From the NCBI RefSeq assembly GCF_003987225.1, contig NZ_PIPX01000001.1, positions 1,612,001 through 1,676,000 on the forward strand: DNA of 64,000 nucleotides. Direction: 5' to 3'. A program made the translations under genes and the position numbers. The notes beneath the pieces were generated by a model. The model saw only the letters and a list, made by a program, of their open reading frames with translations, searched no databases and was not told the origin of the DNA. Source of the stretch: Pseudidiomarina homiensis (lineage in GTDB: Bacteria; Pseudomonadota; Gammaproteobacteria; Enterobacterales; Alteromonadaceae). Below are positions 47,903 through 57,281 of this stretch, piece by piece (positions within the stretch are counted from its first letter, which is position 1; each line of letters opens with the position of its first letter).

Positions 47903-48649
47903 ATGAGTCAATCAACTCAAAAAGCCACGCTTTACAGAATGTCGACACCTGACCACCAATGCCCTTTTGGTTTAAAAACCAGGCACTTACTTAAAGCCAA
48001 CGGTTACGATGTGGACGACAACCTGTTGGAAAGCCGAGAAGAAACCGACAAATTCAAGAAAAAGCACGACGTCGATACCACTCCACAAGTGTTTATTGGT
48101 GATAAACGTATCGGTGGGTACGAGGAGGTTCGAGCCTTTCTTGGAAAGCCTCTTCCTGACCCTGACGCAACCAGTTACCGGCCCGTTATTGCATTATTTA
48201 TTATGACGGCACTCCTCTCTGTAGCCACGTCGTGGTTGTCTTTTGGTCGCGTATTTACCGTACAAACCATCGAGTGGTTCATCAGTTTCTCTATGGTGGT
48301 TCTGGCCTTGCTCAAACTCCAGGACGTAGAGAAATTCTCTACCATGTTTCTCAATTACGATCTTCTCGCCAAAAAATGGGTGCCTTATGGCCGTATTTAT
48401 CCCTATGCCGAAGGCTTGGCGGGTCTGTTAATGGCAGCCGAATTCGCCCATGTCATATCCATACCCGTCGCATTATTCATCGGCATCGTAGGCTCTATAT
48501 CGGTGTTTAAAGCCGTTTATGTCGACAAACGCGAGCTAAAATGTGCCTGTGTCGGTGGCTCCAGTAATGTGCCGTTAGGCTTCATTTCGCTCACTGAAAA
48601 CCTCATGATGGTCGCTATGGCTGTCTGGATGTTTTTTACAATGAACTAG
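47903..48649 (+). CDS. Glutaredoxin-like domain fused to a MauE/DoxX-type membrane domain
   Basis: Residues about 8-82 form a glutaredoxin-type fold with DHQCPFGLKTRHLL (one Cys, CPFG in place of CPYC) and the cis-proline loop TTPQVFIGDKRIGG. Residues about 93-248 hold four or five membrane helices of the MauE/methylamine-utilisation type, ending with CACVGGSS, a CxC pair near the membrane. The two halves suggest thiol or disulfide transfer across the membrane. Position opposite the copper operon suggests handling of Cu-damaged thiols. Function is inferred. Confidence 0.7.
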   Translation: MSQSTQKATLYRMSTPDHQCPFGLKTRHLLKANGYDVDDNLLESREETDKFKKKHDVDTTPQVFIGDKRIGGYEEVRAFLGKPLPDPDATSYRPVIALFIMTALLSVATSWLSFGRVFTVQTIEWFISFSMVVLALLKLQDVEKFSTMFLNYDLLAKKWVPYGRIYPYAEGLAGLLMAAEFAHVISIPVALFIGIVGSISVFKAVYVDKRELKCACVGGSSNVPLGFISLTENLMMVAMAVWMFFTMN

Positions 48650-48674
48650 AAAAAGAGCGCATAGCGCTCTTTTT
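48650..48674. terminator. Bidirectional terminator
   Basis: AAAAAGAGCGC (48650-48660) pairs with GCGCTCTTTTT (48664-48674) over 3 bases. It lies between the convergent thiol-membrane gene and the APC gene, with T-runs on both strands. Confidence 0.85.
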
Positions 48675-48675
48675 C

Positions 48676-49986
48676 TTAACGCTTTTTACGTAAAAACAAA
48701 ATCTCACCAGCGGCAATCAATGCCATACCGATAAGAGACGCCCAAATCACCAGCGGATCGCTCGTCCATTTCACCCATATAAAAGCGACTAAAACGATGA
48801 CGTCTAGCGTGATTGCGCTGACAAGTATGTAAATATTGGCATTCACCTTTTGCCTTAGATGCCGTAATACGCCCCAGTGGATCGCAATGTCCATCACGAT
48901 ATAAAAAATAGCGCCCAGTGACGCAATTCGACTCAAATCGAAGAATGCCGCTAAGATCATAGCCATAACAATGGTGTAAACCAGCGTGTGCTTCTGAATG
49001 GAACCTGGCATACCGAAATGACTGTGTGGCACAAGCTTCATATTGGTCAACATAGCTAACATTCTTGAAACGGCGAACGCGCTGGCAATCACACCGGACA
49101 CTGTGGCGACAATCGCAAACCCAACCGTAATCCAGAGTCCAGTTTCACCGTAGACGGGTCTCGCTGCCTCAGCAAGCGCATAGTCTTTCGCTTTCACAAT
49201 CTCATCTATGGACAGGCTTGAGCCAACCGCCAGAGTGACCAGAACGTATATTAACGCGCAGATAATCAGCGAAATAATAATGGCACGCCCGACATTTCTC
49301 TTAGGCTCAACAATTTCACCGCCACTATTGGTTATTGTTGTAAACCCTTTGTACGCAAGTATGCTTAAAGCAATCCCCGCTAAAATACCGCCACCCGTAG
49401 CTTCTTCTGGAATAGCCGATATCGATTCAAACTGAATGCCTGAGGCCCACAAACCACCAGCCGCTAAAATGACCAACCCTAAAGTCTTAACAAAGGCCAT
49501 AAAAAACGAGAACGTTTGAATAAACTGATTACTCAAAATATTGATAAAAAACGCAAAGACCAGCAAACCCACTGCCAACAACGGAATAAGCCACTGCGCT
49601 TCAAAAGAAATTAACTGGCTGGTATAAGACGCAAATGTCCGAGCGACTAAACTTTCATTAATGACCATAGAAAAGTACATCAAGAGTGCGAATATCGCCG
49701 TCACACTTCCTTTTCCATAAGCTTTACTGAGGAACATCGCAATACCGCCCGCTGACGGATAGGCTTTCGCCAACTTAACGTAAGAGTAAGCGCTAAAGCC
49801 GGCAATGATACCGCCGCACACAAACGCCAGGACAAACCACTCTCTTGCCAGCTGAGCAACTTGTCCGGTCAGTGCAAAAATACCAGCGCCAATCATCACA
49901 CCAGTCCCCAGCGACACCGCCCCCCAAAGACTCAGGCTGCTTTTCTGATAATCCTGATGTCCGTGTTCATGATCGTGTTCTGCCAT
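48676..49986 (-). CDS. APC-family permease with His-rich N-terminus, last gene of the copper operon
   Basis: The 436-residue protein has 12 membrane helices and the amino acid/polyamine/organocation superfamily opening GTGVMIGAGIFALTGQ near residue 27. Its N-terminus MAEHDHEHGHQDYQ carries four His and several acidic residues, unusual for the family and suited to metal binding. It follows the broken NTF2-like gene by 21 bases on the same strand. Substrate unknown; import of a protective amino acid or export of a metal complex are both conceivable. Confidence 0.8.
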   Translation of the reverse strand: MAEHDHEHGHQDYQKSSLSLWGAVSLGTGVMIGAGIFALTGQVAQLAREWFVLAFVCGGIIAGFSAYSYVKLAKAYPSAGGIAMFLSKAYGKGSVTAIFALLMYFSMVINESLVARTFASYTSQLISFEAQWLIPLLAVGLLVFAFFINILSNQFIQTFSFFMAFVKTLGLVILAAGGLWASGIQFESISAIPEEATGGGILAGIALSILAYKGFTTITNSGGEIVEPKRNVGRAIIISLIICALIYVLVTLAVGSSLSIDEIVKAKDYALAEAARPVYGETGLWITVGFAIVATVSGVIASAFAVSRMLAMLTNMKLVPHSHFGMPGSIQKHTLVYTIVMAMILAAFFDLSRIASLGAIFYIVMDIAIHWGVLRHLRQKVNANIYILVSAITLDVIVLVAFIWVKWTSDPLVIWASLIGMALIAAGEILFLRKKR

Positions 49987-50007
49987 AATCAGCTCCTGTG
50001 ATTGAAC

Positions 50008-50442
50008 TCAGTTGGACCAATGGATCCGGATAATTTTCCAGCCAGACTCAGTCGTATTTGATAAGGTTACGGTTTCATTCATCGTTAAATCAACCTCACG
50101 CCCGTTATACTCCCCGGAAACGCTATACCGAGAAGTGATCACAGCAAGGCCATCGGCTTCTTGTACTGTCCTTTCAAGCAACTGTGAAGGAACCGCCTGG
50201 CTAAACTTAATATCTGACTTAAGGTGATGAGCACTGTACTCGGCCAAGGATCGTTCAACACCACCACCTTCAAAGATAAGCACATCATCGGAAAGCACGT
50301 CTTTAACGACCTCCGTGTCACCTTCAGTTAAAGCAGTTCAAAATGCATCAAGCACAGCGGTCGGCTCAGATAGTTTTTCGGCGCTACTGGGCGCTGAAAT
50401 AAACATTACCGAAACCATAAAAACACTCACAAGTAATTTCAT
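50008..50442 (-). pseudogene. NTF2-like (DUF4440-type) exported protein with an in-frame stop
   Basis: From ATG 50442 the frame encodes a signal peptide (LLVSVFMVSVMFISAPSSA) and TAVLDAF, then TGA at 50340-50338, and continues in the same frame as TALTEGDTEVVKDVLSDDV to the natural stop at 50008. The chromosomal relative starting at 63795 reads DQFRAALAAGKVDV at the same place, so the TGA replaces an arginine codon. Downstream ATG 50298 could produce a fragment without a signal peptide. It sits between copD and the APC gene, as in the chromosomal cassette. Confidence 0.88.
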
Positions 50443-50459
50443 TCTTCTTATTCCTTACA

Positions 50460-51308
50460 TTAACCGGGGGAAAACGCGCTGCTTAGCGCAGAGGCCAGGA
50501 TAAAAATAGTGACAGCCAATACCATTTCTACCGTTATCGATTGCTTCAGTCGCTTCGCAGCCGACTCATTATTCAACTGGGGTACCAGCTTTAATTTATG
50601 CCGTGCGGCAACAAGAAGAATCAACGCCACAAACACAAGCTTCGTCAGTAATACCGTGTCGTATGATGTTAATGGCAGCTCTGGTATCCACTGTCCGGTT
50701 GCACTTCGATACATAACCACCCCCGCAATCAGGAGTATCGGAACCGCTGCAGACATGTGCATTCCAAAACGCTCCATAATCGCTTTCGACTTATCAGGCG
50801 ATACAGAGGTTGCTAGCTTACGTAATGAGTTAAGACTGCCGAACCAAACCCAAGCAATTAGCAGGTGTATTAAAAGCGCTAACTTGCTCCACCAGACGGC
50901 ATCACTACCGTGGCCGATACTTAAAAAACTCCATCCCATGAGTCCAACCGCCGCAACATATAGCATCCACTGTATGCTTGTTACCTTAACAACAGAGTAA
51001 AAAATCCAGACAACAGCAACGGTTACCTGAAGTTGGATGAACAACCCAACAGGGCCGGTCCATATAAACTGCATGTAGGTCGTGTCAATCATGCCGGCAA
51101 AGCCTTCAGCAGCAAAACTACCGACTTTCAGAAAAAAATACAGAAGGCTTGCCAGTAATAGAAGCAACGCAACAAGGCTATTCTTTCGTTCAGACTGCTT
51201 TTTTAAACCGGACAAATAAACGATATAAGGCGAGGCGGTCATCACCGCGTTAAGCCAGAATATAAAGGCCAACGTTAAAACGCTGGCCACACTCCAAAGG
51301 GTCATCAT
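50460..51308 (-). CDS. copD: CopD inner-membrane copper resistance protein
   Basis: The 282-residue protein has about eight membrane helices, with IDTTYMQFIWTGPVGLFIQL near 95-114 and His-containing LSIGHGSDAVWWSKLALLIH near 155. CopD and CopC act together in copper import or sequestration in the Pseudomonas cop system. It overlaps copC by 4 bases (ATGA). A chromosomal relative is at 62930-63778. Confidence 0.88.
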   Translation of the reverse strand: MMTLWSVASVLTLAFIFWLNAVMTASPYIVYLSGLKKQSERKNSLVALLLLLASLLYFFLKVGSFAAEGFAGMIDTTYMQFIWTGPVGLFIQLQVTVAVVWIFYSVVKVTSIQWMLYVAAVGLMGWSFLSIGHGSDAVWWSKLALLIHLLIAWVWFGSLNSLRKLATSVSPDKSKAIMERFGMHMSAAVPILLIAGVVMYRSATGQWIPELPLTSYDTVLLTKLVFVALILLVAARHKLKLVPQLNNESAAKRLKQSITVEMVLAVTIFILASALSSAFSPG

Positions 51309-51655
51309 TTCACCTCAAAGCTAAAATCACCCGATATTTTATGACTGTCCCCACCCATTGCCGTCCAATAAACCGTATAACCACCTGACGCCAAATTGTT
51401 TTTAACAGCAATTTCGTACGCTGCTTTGGGAGTCATGCTCATCGAAAAGTCCAGCGGATGCATTTTACCGTCATCTGAGTGCAGCATAATTTTAGCCAGA
51501 CGAACATCACCGGAAAAATTCATCGTAATTTCCGTTGGTGACTCGGACAAAGTCGCACCGTCCTCCGGGCTACTGGATGTTAGGCCGACGTGAGCGCTGG
51601 CCCATGCACTAAAAAATAACGTGGTACCGAAGGCTAACTTAAGTATGTTTTTCAT
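51305..51655 (-). CDS. copC: CopC periplasmic copper-binding protein
   Basis: The 116-residue protein has a signal peptide (AFGTTLFFSAWASA) followed at once by the mature N-terminus HVGL, whose His is the Cu(II) ligand in CopC. SGDVRLAKIMLHSDDGK and MGGDSHKISGDFSFEV complete the fold. The ATG at 51655 follows GAGGAAA; an upstream frame to 51691 has no ribosome site. Confidence 0.92.
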   Translation of the reverse strand: MKNILKLAFGTTLFFSAWASAHVGLTSSSPEDGATLSESPTEITMNFSGDVRLAKIMLHSDDGKMHPLDFSMSMTPKAAYEIAVKNNLASGGYTVYWTAMGGDSHKISGDFSFEVK

Positions 51656-51681
51656 GTTGTTTCCTCTTTGTTTATTATCAA

Positions 51682-52425
51682 TTAAAACCAAACCCTGGCC
51701 CCAAGGACCACGCCTGTTTCTGTGGTGTCCTCACCCATTCGTTTCATTTCATCTGCCGTGTTGCCTAACGCGCCGTTCCAATAAACACCAATGTAGGGTG
51801 CAAACTCACGACTGATTTCGTGACGATAACGCAACCCCACACGCAAGTTGCTCAAGCCACTTTGCCGTTCATATTTGTCTGAATCTGTCAGGTTGGCTGT
51901 AAACTCAATGCGAGGCTGTAAGTACGATGTTTGCGTTAACTGCCACTCATATTCAGTTTCGCTGACAAACTGGACATCGCCTTCTTCGTTCACCATCAAC
52001 GAGTTGTCCATTTCAAACCAATACGGAGCCAGCCCCATGAAGCTAACAACGGCATAATTTTCCATAGAGGCATCGGACGATAAGGAGCCTCGCGTACCGA
52101 CACCGGCCTGAAACGACCAAAACGGAGACATCAGGTAGCCGTATAACAACTCAGCACTTTCCAAGTCAGTGGGCTCTCCGTCATCTTGAATATTTTCCCC
52201 CTCACTTTTGAAGACAAACCGATGATAATCACCACCGTACCAAGCCATCATGTCCCAAACGGCAACGTTCTCTTCCTCGTCTGTTCGCGTTAATTCCAGC
52301 CGGTCAAATAATACCTGCCCGGTGTAATATTCTTTAACGGGCTCTGGCCAGCCTTCCTCTGCATGTCCCGCCATTGCCACTGCGGGTAGAAGTGCTGTAG
52401 TGAACAACAATGATTTAGCGTACAT
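51682..52425 (-). CDS. copB: CopB outer-membrane copper resistance protein, short form
   Basis: The 247-residue protein has a signal peptide (LLFTTALLPAVAMA), then GHAEEGWPEPVKEYY and an outer-membrane beta-barrel with alternating aromatic residues (GLRYRHEISREFAPYIGVYW, ending in VWF). The Met/His-rich repeats that usually precede the CopB barrel are missing, so copper capture may rely on CopA. The ATG at 52425 follows AAGGAGG. It sits 11 bases after the multicopper oxidase gene. Confidence 0.88.
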   Translation of the reverse strand: MYAKSLLFTTALLPAVAMAGHAEEGWPEPVKEYYTGQVLFDRLELTRTDEEENVAVWDMMAWYGGDYHRFVFKSEGENIQDDGEPTDLESAELLYGYLMSPFWSFQAGVGTRGSLSSDASMENYAVVSFMGLAPYWFEMDNSLMVNEEGDVQFVSETEYEWQLTQTSYLQPRIEFTANLTDSDKYERQSGLSNLRVGLRYRHEISREFAPYIGVYWNGALGNTADEMKRMGEDTTETGVVLGARVWF

Positions 52426-52436
52426 AGCCTTCCTCC

Positions 52437-54194
52437 TTATGCCACATTTACCACACGAAACATGCCCGCTTTCATGTGATAAAGCAGATGACAATGAAAT
52501 GCCCAGCTTCCCGGTGCATCAGCGGATATCAGTAGTGATACTTTCTCGCTTGGTTTTAAACTAATGGTGTGCTTACGAGGACGAGGATACTGTCCATTTT
52601 CAAGTTCCATCCACATACCGTGTAAGTGGATTGGATGATCCATCATGGTGTCATTAACCATCACCAACCTTAAGCGCTCGCCGTGACGGAACTGCACAGG
52701 GCCGTCAACTTCGGTGTAGTTCTTCCCGTCAAACGACCACATATACCGTTCCATATTACCGGTCAAATGCAGTTCAATCTGGCGCTCTGGTTCCCGCTTA
52801 TCTGGCCATTCTTGGGCGCCAATAAGATCGCTATACACTAAGACTCTATGGTCAACATTATCCAAACCTATGCCCGGTTCATGGAGACGACTGGTCGGAT
52901 TCATAGCTATCATGGCGGCAGCAGCTCCGTGACCACCTTCACTGTGCTCAATTTTAATGTTTTCCACAGGAAGCTCTTTTTTATGCATCATTTCATGATT
53001 CATATGACCGTCTGTGCCGCTCATATTCATCATACCTTTCTCTTCCTTATTTCCTGACATCGCCATGGCCCCCATTCCCATCGCGGCCATACCACGTTCA
53101 GGCACCGCGCGTAACTCAGGAACTTCTGCTTCAAGGCCAATTTCTGGTGTTAATGTGCCTCTGACATAGCCACTACGGTCAAAGCTCTCCGCAAAAATCG
53201 TATAAGCCTTGTTATGCTTTGGCTGAACAATGACATCATAGGTTTCAGCCACTCCGATACGAAACTCATCAATAGACACAGGCTTCACCGGTTGACCATC
53301 TGCCGCCACTACAGTCATCTCTAGACCAGGAATACGTACATCGAAATAGCTCATCGCAGAGCCGTTGATAATACGAAGTCGCACTTTCTCACCTGGTTTA
53401 AATAATGCTGACCAGTTCATTGCTGAATCGCGACCATTCATCAGGTAGGTGTATGTACTCCCTGTCACATCAGCGATATCGCGAGGACTCATCCGCATTT
53501 GTCCCCACATTTCTCTTTGCTTCCAGGTTTTCTCTAACCCATGCTGGCGCACGTCCTCGAAGGTCTCAAATATCGTACGTTTTTGATAGTTATAGTACCC
53601 CTCCGCAACTTTCAAGTTACGAAACACGGTATCCGGATCTTCGAATGTCCAGTCGCTGAGAATAATGGTATGTTCTCGATCTGCACCAATGTCTCCGTCT
53701 TTCGGTTCAATCACTAACGGCCCCAGGTGTCCCAATTGCTCCTGCAAACCGGAATGGCTGTGATACCAATAAGTTCCGTTTTGCTCGACATCGTAGCGGT
53801 ATTTGAACGTTCGTCCTGGCTTTATCCCTTCGAAAGATACGCCAGGCACGCCATCCATATTCTCCGGCAATATAATTCCGTGCCAGTGAATTGACGTGTC
53901 TTCCGACAACCGGTTAGTCACATTTAGCTTTGCTCGCTGCCCTTCTTTTAAACGAATCAAAGGGCCCGGCATTTGGCCATTGATGGTTATTGGTGTTCCT
54001 ACTTTATTTCCCACGAGCAGTGGGGACTTTGCAATGGTGAGATCAATCTCATCGTTTGTCAGGATCTGATCTTTAAAACTGCGTCCCTGAGGAGCAGCCC
54101 AAGTTGGCGCTACTTTGGCGATTGCTAAAGCAGACGCCATAGTGAATGCAGATTTAATAAACTTTCGACGCCCTTTGTTAAACTCATTGCTCAT
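52437..54194 (-). CDS. copA: CopA-type multicopper oxidase, Tat-exported
   Basis: The 585-residue protein begins with a twin-arginine signal ([19 protein letters not shown]). The four copper-site segments are present: [37 protein letters not shown] and [15 protein letters not shown] Met/His-rich stretch (about 375-415, [10 protein letters not shown] and MNHEMMHKK) may bind extra Cu(I). It oxidises and sequesters periplasmic Cu(I). This is CopA of the copABCD system, distinct from the P-type ATPase of the same symbol. Its start overlaps the tatA gene by 11 bases, which fits its need for Tat export. Confidence 0.94.
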   Translation of the reverse strand: MSNEFNKGRRKFIKSAFTMASALAIAKVAPTWAAPQGRSFKDQILTNDEIDLTIAKSPLLVGNKVGTPITINGQMPGPLIRLKEGQRAKLNVTNRLSEDTSIHWHGIILPENMDGVPGVSFEGIKPGRTFKYRYDVEQNGTYWYHSHSGLQEQLGHLGPLVIEPKDGDIGADREHTIILSDWTFEDPDTVFRNLKVAEGYYNYQKRTIFETFEDVRQHGLEKTWKQREMWGQMRMSPRDIADVTGSTYTYLMNGRDSAMNWSALFKPGEKVRLRIINGSAMSYFDVRIPGLEMTVVAADGQPVKPVSIDEFRIGVAETYDVIVQPKHNKAYTIFAESFDRSGYVRGTLTPEIGLEAEVPELRAVPERGMAAMGMGAMAMSGNKEEKGMMNMSGTDGHMNHEMMHKKELPVENIKIEHSEGGHGAAAAMIAMNPTSRLHEPGIGLDNVDHRVLVYSDLIGAQEWPDKREPERQIELHLTGNMERYMWSFDGKNYTEVDGPVQFRHGERLRLVMVNDTMMDHPIHLHGMWMELENGQYPRPRKHTISLKPSEKVSLLISADAPGSWAFHCHLLYHMKAGMFRVVNVA

Positions 54195-54402
54195 TATGAC
54201 GCGCCTCTTTTGAGGTTAAATTTTGATAACGTTGAACGTCCTGTTCCTTACCAGACGGCTCATCAGAAACCGATGATTTAAACCCTTTAATCGCACTACC
54301 AAGATCGGAGCCCAGGGTTCGTAGCTTTTTGCTACCAAAAAGAAGGATGACAATAACTAGTAAAATTCCTAGCTGAACCATACTCAAGCCGCCAAAACCC
54401 AT
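54184..54402 (-). CDS. tatA: TatA/TatE-type component of twin-arginine translocase
   Basis: The 72-residue protein has one short membrane helix ([17 protein letters not shown]), the FG hinge followed by [18 protein letters not shown] and an acidic tail, all typical of TatA/TatE. It overlaps the Tat substrate gene copA by 11 bases, so the operon supplies both cargo and a pore component. tatB and tatC are not in the window and would be provided by the chromosome. Confidence 0.92.
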   Translation of the reverse strand: MGFGGLSMVQLGILLVIVILLFGSKKLRTLGSDLGSAIKGFKSSVSDEPSGKEQDVQRYQNLTSKEARHNEQ

Positions 54403-54404
54403 AT

Positions 54405-54896
54405 CTAAAGCCCTCCATTTGAAAGTGCTTGCTGCTGCTCTAAACTTGCTATCTGCTGATAAGGTGTCACTGAGCCATCTTTTTTGATTTCATAGACTGT
54501 ATAAGGCTGAAACCGAGTTCCCATCTCCATGCCAACAGAACCGACAGGCATGCCAGGGACGGTTAGGCCAATGCCATTGGCTGACTTCTTCCCAGCTAAA
54601 TAATGAGAAACCAATGTAGGAGGAACGTGCCCCTCAAAGACATAGCCATTATCGGAAATAGCGGTGTGACAGGATTGAGCCTCCGCACTAATACCGGCAT
54701 CACGTTTTCGTTGAGTCAGGTTGTCCGGATGTTGTACAGACACACTAAAGCTATCCGGTAAAGCTCGTAACCACTGTTCACAACAACCGCAGTTCGGATC
54801 TTTTAGAACGGTTAGCTTCCGCTCCTCTGAACCAGTTGCAGACACAGGCACGGAAAACAGCATCGCTAAAACAGCGATATTGCGTTTGATAGACAT
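54405..54896 (-). CDS. DUF411 periplasmic metal-binding protein
   Basis: The 163-residue protein has a signal peptide ([14 protein letters not shown]), then DUF411 with the CxCC motif in [40 protein letters not shown] and [14 protein letters not shown]. The fold is thioredoxin-like. Members are found in copper operons and are thought to bind Cu(I). It lies 2 bases before tatA. Confidence 0.88.
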   Translation of the reverse strand: MSIKRNIAVLAMLFSVPVSATGSEERKLTVLKDPNCGCCEQWLRALPDSFSVSVQHPDNLTQRKRDAGISAEAQSCHTAISDNGYVFEGHVPPTLVSHYLAGKKSANGIGLTVPGMPVGSVGMEMGTRFQPYTVYEIKKDGSVTPYQQIASLEQQQALSNGGL

Positions 54897-54962
54897 AATT
54901 ATTCACCGACAAATAAGTTTTAAAGGAACACGCCGAGCGTGTGCTAAATTTTTAGTAACTTA

Positions 54963-55307
54963 TTAAGCGATAATTATTGGGGGGCGGAATAAATTAGACG
55001 CGTGTTTAGCACGAATGAAGGTGTCAACGGGTGCGTCGACTTTAGTAGAGAAATCAACTGCAGCGGCATTAAACGAGGGAGACTGTCCGACAAACAAAAC
55101 TGAGCCACCGGAGCAATGTCGAATGGTCATGTCAGCACAGCACGAATTGTGCTTTTGCTCTTCATGCTCACAATCACTTGCGTCCGCTTTCTGCACCATG
55201 CTGTGCTGCATTTGCCCGTCATCATGGCATGCGTGAGCATCTGCCGTTTGCGAAAACGACATCGACACTAATAACACTGCCATTACTAACAGAATTCGAA
55301 TGTGCAC
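54963..55307 (-). CDS. Small exported Cys/His-rich protein heading the copper operon (LFRPPI family)
   Basis: About 114 residues from GTG 55307: a signal peptide (LVMAVLLVSMSFSQTADAHA), HDDGQMQHSM, DCEHEEQKHNSCC and MTIRHCSGGS, ending HASNLFRPPII. A longer frame extends to 55490 but lacks a ribosome site and overlaps the Rhs fragment. CC-x(4)-RHC-S is shared with the protein at 43019. It is the first gene of the DUF411-tatA-copABCD group. Confidence 0.65.
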   Translation of the reverse strand: MHIRILLVMAVLLVSMSFSQTADAHACHDDGQMQHSMVQKADASDCEHEEQKHNSCCADMTIRHCSGGSVLFVGQSPSFNAAAVDFSTKVDAPVDTFIRAKHASNLFRPPIIIA

Positions 55308-55365
55308 GAGCACCCTGCTTTTTTGCAAGTTAATAAATTTTAGTTTAACGTCATTTAAACGAATG

Positions 55366-56007
55366 TCAAATAAGGAGCAGATCAATGTACTTATAAGGAT
55401 TATTGTTCGCGTAGGTATAGCGGTTAAAGCTATGCCCATCGCGGAATCCAATAGGATCGTTACTGTAAAAACGACCGATAACTGGATCATAGTATCGTGC
55501 CTGCATATACGTCAGCTCAAGGTCATCGTCTTCCAAATGACCTGTGTAGCCGAGACCATCCGACTGCTGTGGCGCATCGTTATAGCGCGCTACCAGTTGC
55601 GAGCCTAAATGGTAATACTCAATGTAATTGCCATTCCTGTAGGTCGCCAGTAACGTCCCCTGTTGGTTATACAGGCTGTAGGTCTTAATTCCACCCGAGG
55701 TTTTCGACACGCGTCGACCATGACCATCATATTGATAGGTGATACCATCAGAGCTGATTAAACGGTTAGCCCGATTATAGTTAAAACTACGCGTTCCATT
55801 TGAAGTCACACTGCCACGGCTGTCATAGCTAAAGGTTCGCGAAACTGCACCCGACACACTAGCCAATCGATTGGAGCTATTGTAGTGATAATTGATATTT
55901 TCGTTCCCTACGGTCTTACTGATGATGTTGCCAAGCGCATCATAACTAAAATAACCGCTACTGTAATCCCCCCGAAAAATCAGCGCAGTCATAAATAGAA
56001 TGCTCAA
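55366..56007 (-). pseudogene. Rhs-family fragment (C-terminal core, no toxin tip)
   Basis: The 213-residue frame contains YD repeats (FSYDALGNIISKTVG, YQYDGHGRRVSKTSG) and the RHS core end (LGYTGHLEDDDLELTYMQAR, DPVIGRFYSNDPIGF). It stops eight residues after NNNPY, where an intact Rhs protein would continue into a variable toxin. Intact Rhs proteins are over a thousand residues long. Both ends are therefore truncated. It abuts the decayed abiEii gene, with their stop and start overlapping by chance. Confidence 0.85.
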
Positions 56008-56454
56008 CTCACTAACAAGGCGGCAAGCTTTTCCATCTGTAGTTGATAAACCTCTGGGCTCTCTCTTTTAAACTTCGCCAAATTCATCAACTTCCATTTT
56101 ACCGATGGAAATTGATGATAATCATAAACAGACCAGTCCGGTTCTAAGCCGTTAAAACTAAGCAGAAATTGCTTATCCGCCTCGTTCAAACTCCGACGTA
56201 TCGTCTTTATCAGCTTGTTTCGTGTTGCTTCAAAATCAGTATAATTAAATACAACATTACTCATGCCTTCAAACCGGTTCTCAAAAGCTGCCCTTTGGTC
56301 AAGTAAGTTGAGGGCAAGCATTTCATGTGTTGGTCGATTGCTACTAATCAGCGCGAATAACAAGCCCCGTTTGATTTCATCAGTAAACCTCTTTCGCAAT
56401 TTCCGGCAACACATCGAGTAGCAGCTTTACCTGTCTTTTATAAGCTTCGTTCAT
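56004..56454 (-). pseudogene. Decayed AbiEii toxin gene
   Basis: ATG 56454 starts MNEAYKRQVKLLLDVLPEIA, a normal AbiEii N-terminus, but the frame stops after EVY. Another frame resumes with FTDEIKRGLLFALISSNRPT and the family's C-terminal part (QFLLSFNGLEPDW, SVKWKLMNLAKF). The nucleotidyltransferase core with GGT and DxD motifs is missing. A large internal deletion with frame change explains this. The start overlaps the upstream antitoxin remnant by ATGA. Confidence 0.8.
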
Positions 56455-56802
56455 TCCATTGACTCCAGTTCCTTTGGTACAGTGATTTGGTATTTCGGGA
56501 TGTAAACACCGTTGGCTACTATCGCACGCTTACCCGAGCCTAGGTTTACACGGCTTAAATCAAGATATTGCACCCAGTCGTGATTTGCTTTCTCGGCCAG
56601 ATAAAGAAATAAGCGTTTCACTTTTGTCGCCATAGCGTATTAATGCACCCGCCCCGATGCTCTCAAACCACTGGCTTTTTTTATAGCGTTGCTGCAAGTC
56701 GAGGCTGTAGCCATTTTCAACAAGCCAAGATGAACAGAGCACGACGCCCAATGGTTGGGAGCTCAGCAGCCGGTTTAATTTTGATGATATATCCGCACTC
56801 AT
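56451..56802 (-). pseudogene. Decayed AbiEi antitoxin gene
   Basis: ATG 56802 gives an AbiEi-like N-terminus (SSKLNRLLSSQPLGVVLCSS, then LDLQQRYKKSQWFESIG). After YGDK the sequence jumps, in another frame, to an AbiEi C-terminus (KRLFLYLAEKANHDWVQYLD, VYIPKYQITVPKELES). The middle of the protein is absent. It differs in sequence from the intact AbiEi at 30293, so it is a separate locus and not a copy. Confidence 0.78.
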
Positions 56803-56972
56803 GGTACCAACCTGTTAATCATTTCAAACTACAGGTTGGTTTATGTTTTCAATTATGTCAGTACTAATGGTGCTAATTTTTATTAAATTTCAAACCCCAA
56901 AGCCTATCGAGGATTTAGATAAATTGTCACCCGACTAAATATTTCCTGTTCCTTCTGGCCTAAAACCAAGCC
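56803..56972. other. AT-rich region before the conserved island end
   Basis: It holds no gene. It contains the remains of the promoter region of the decayed AbiE pair (GGTTGGT/ACCAACC repeats at 56808-56840 would suit an AbiEi-type operator) and then low-complexity AT sequence. Together with 56973-57250 it forms a 480-base gene-free stretch. Confidence 0.45.
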
Positions 56973-57250
<278 letters not shown>

Positions 57251-57281
57251 TTCCTTATGAACCCGAGGTAGTCATAGACTT

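Noticed and set aside
50338-50340. TGA in the NTF2-like gene as a selenocysteine codon
   Set aside because: The chromosomal relative has arginine (CGC) at this place and no selenocysteine-insertion hairpin is evident; a nonsense mutation is simpler.
55308-55490. Longer form of the Cys-rich protein starting at 55490
   Set aside because: The extension lies within the Rhs fragment region, has no ribosome site and would bury the signal peptide.
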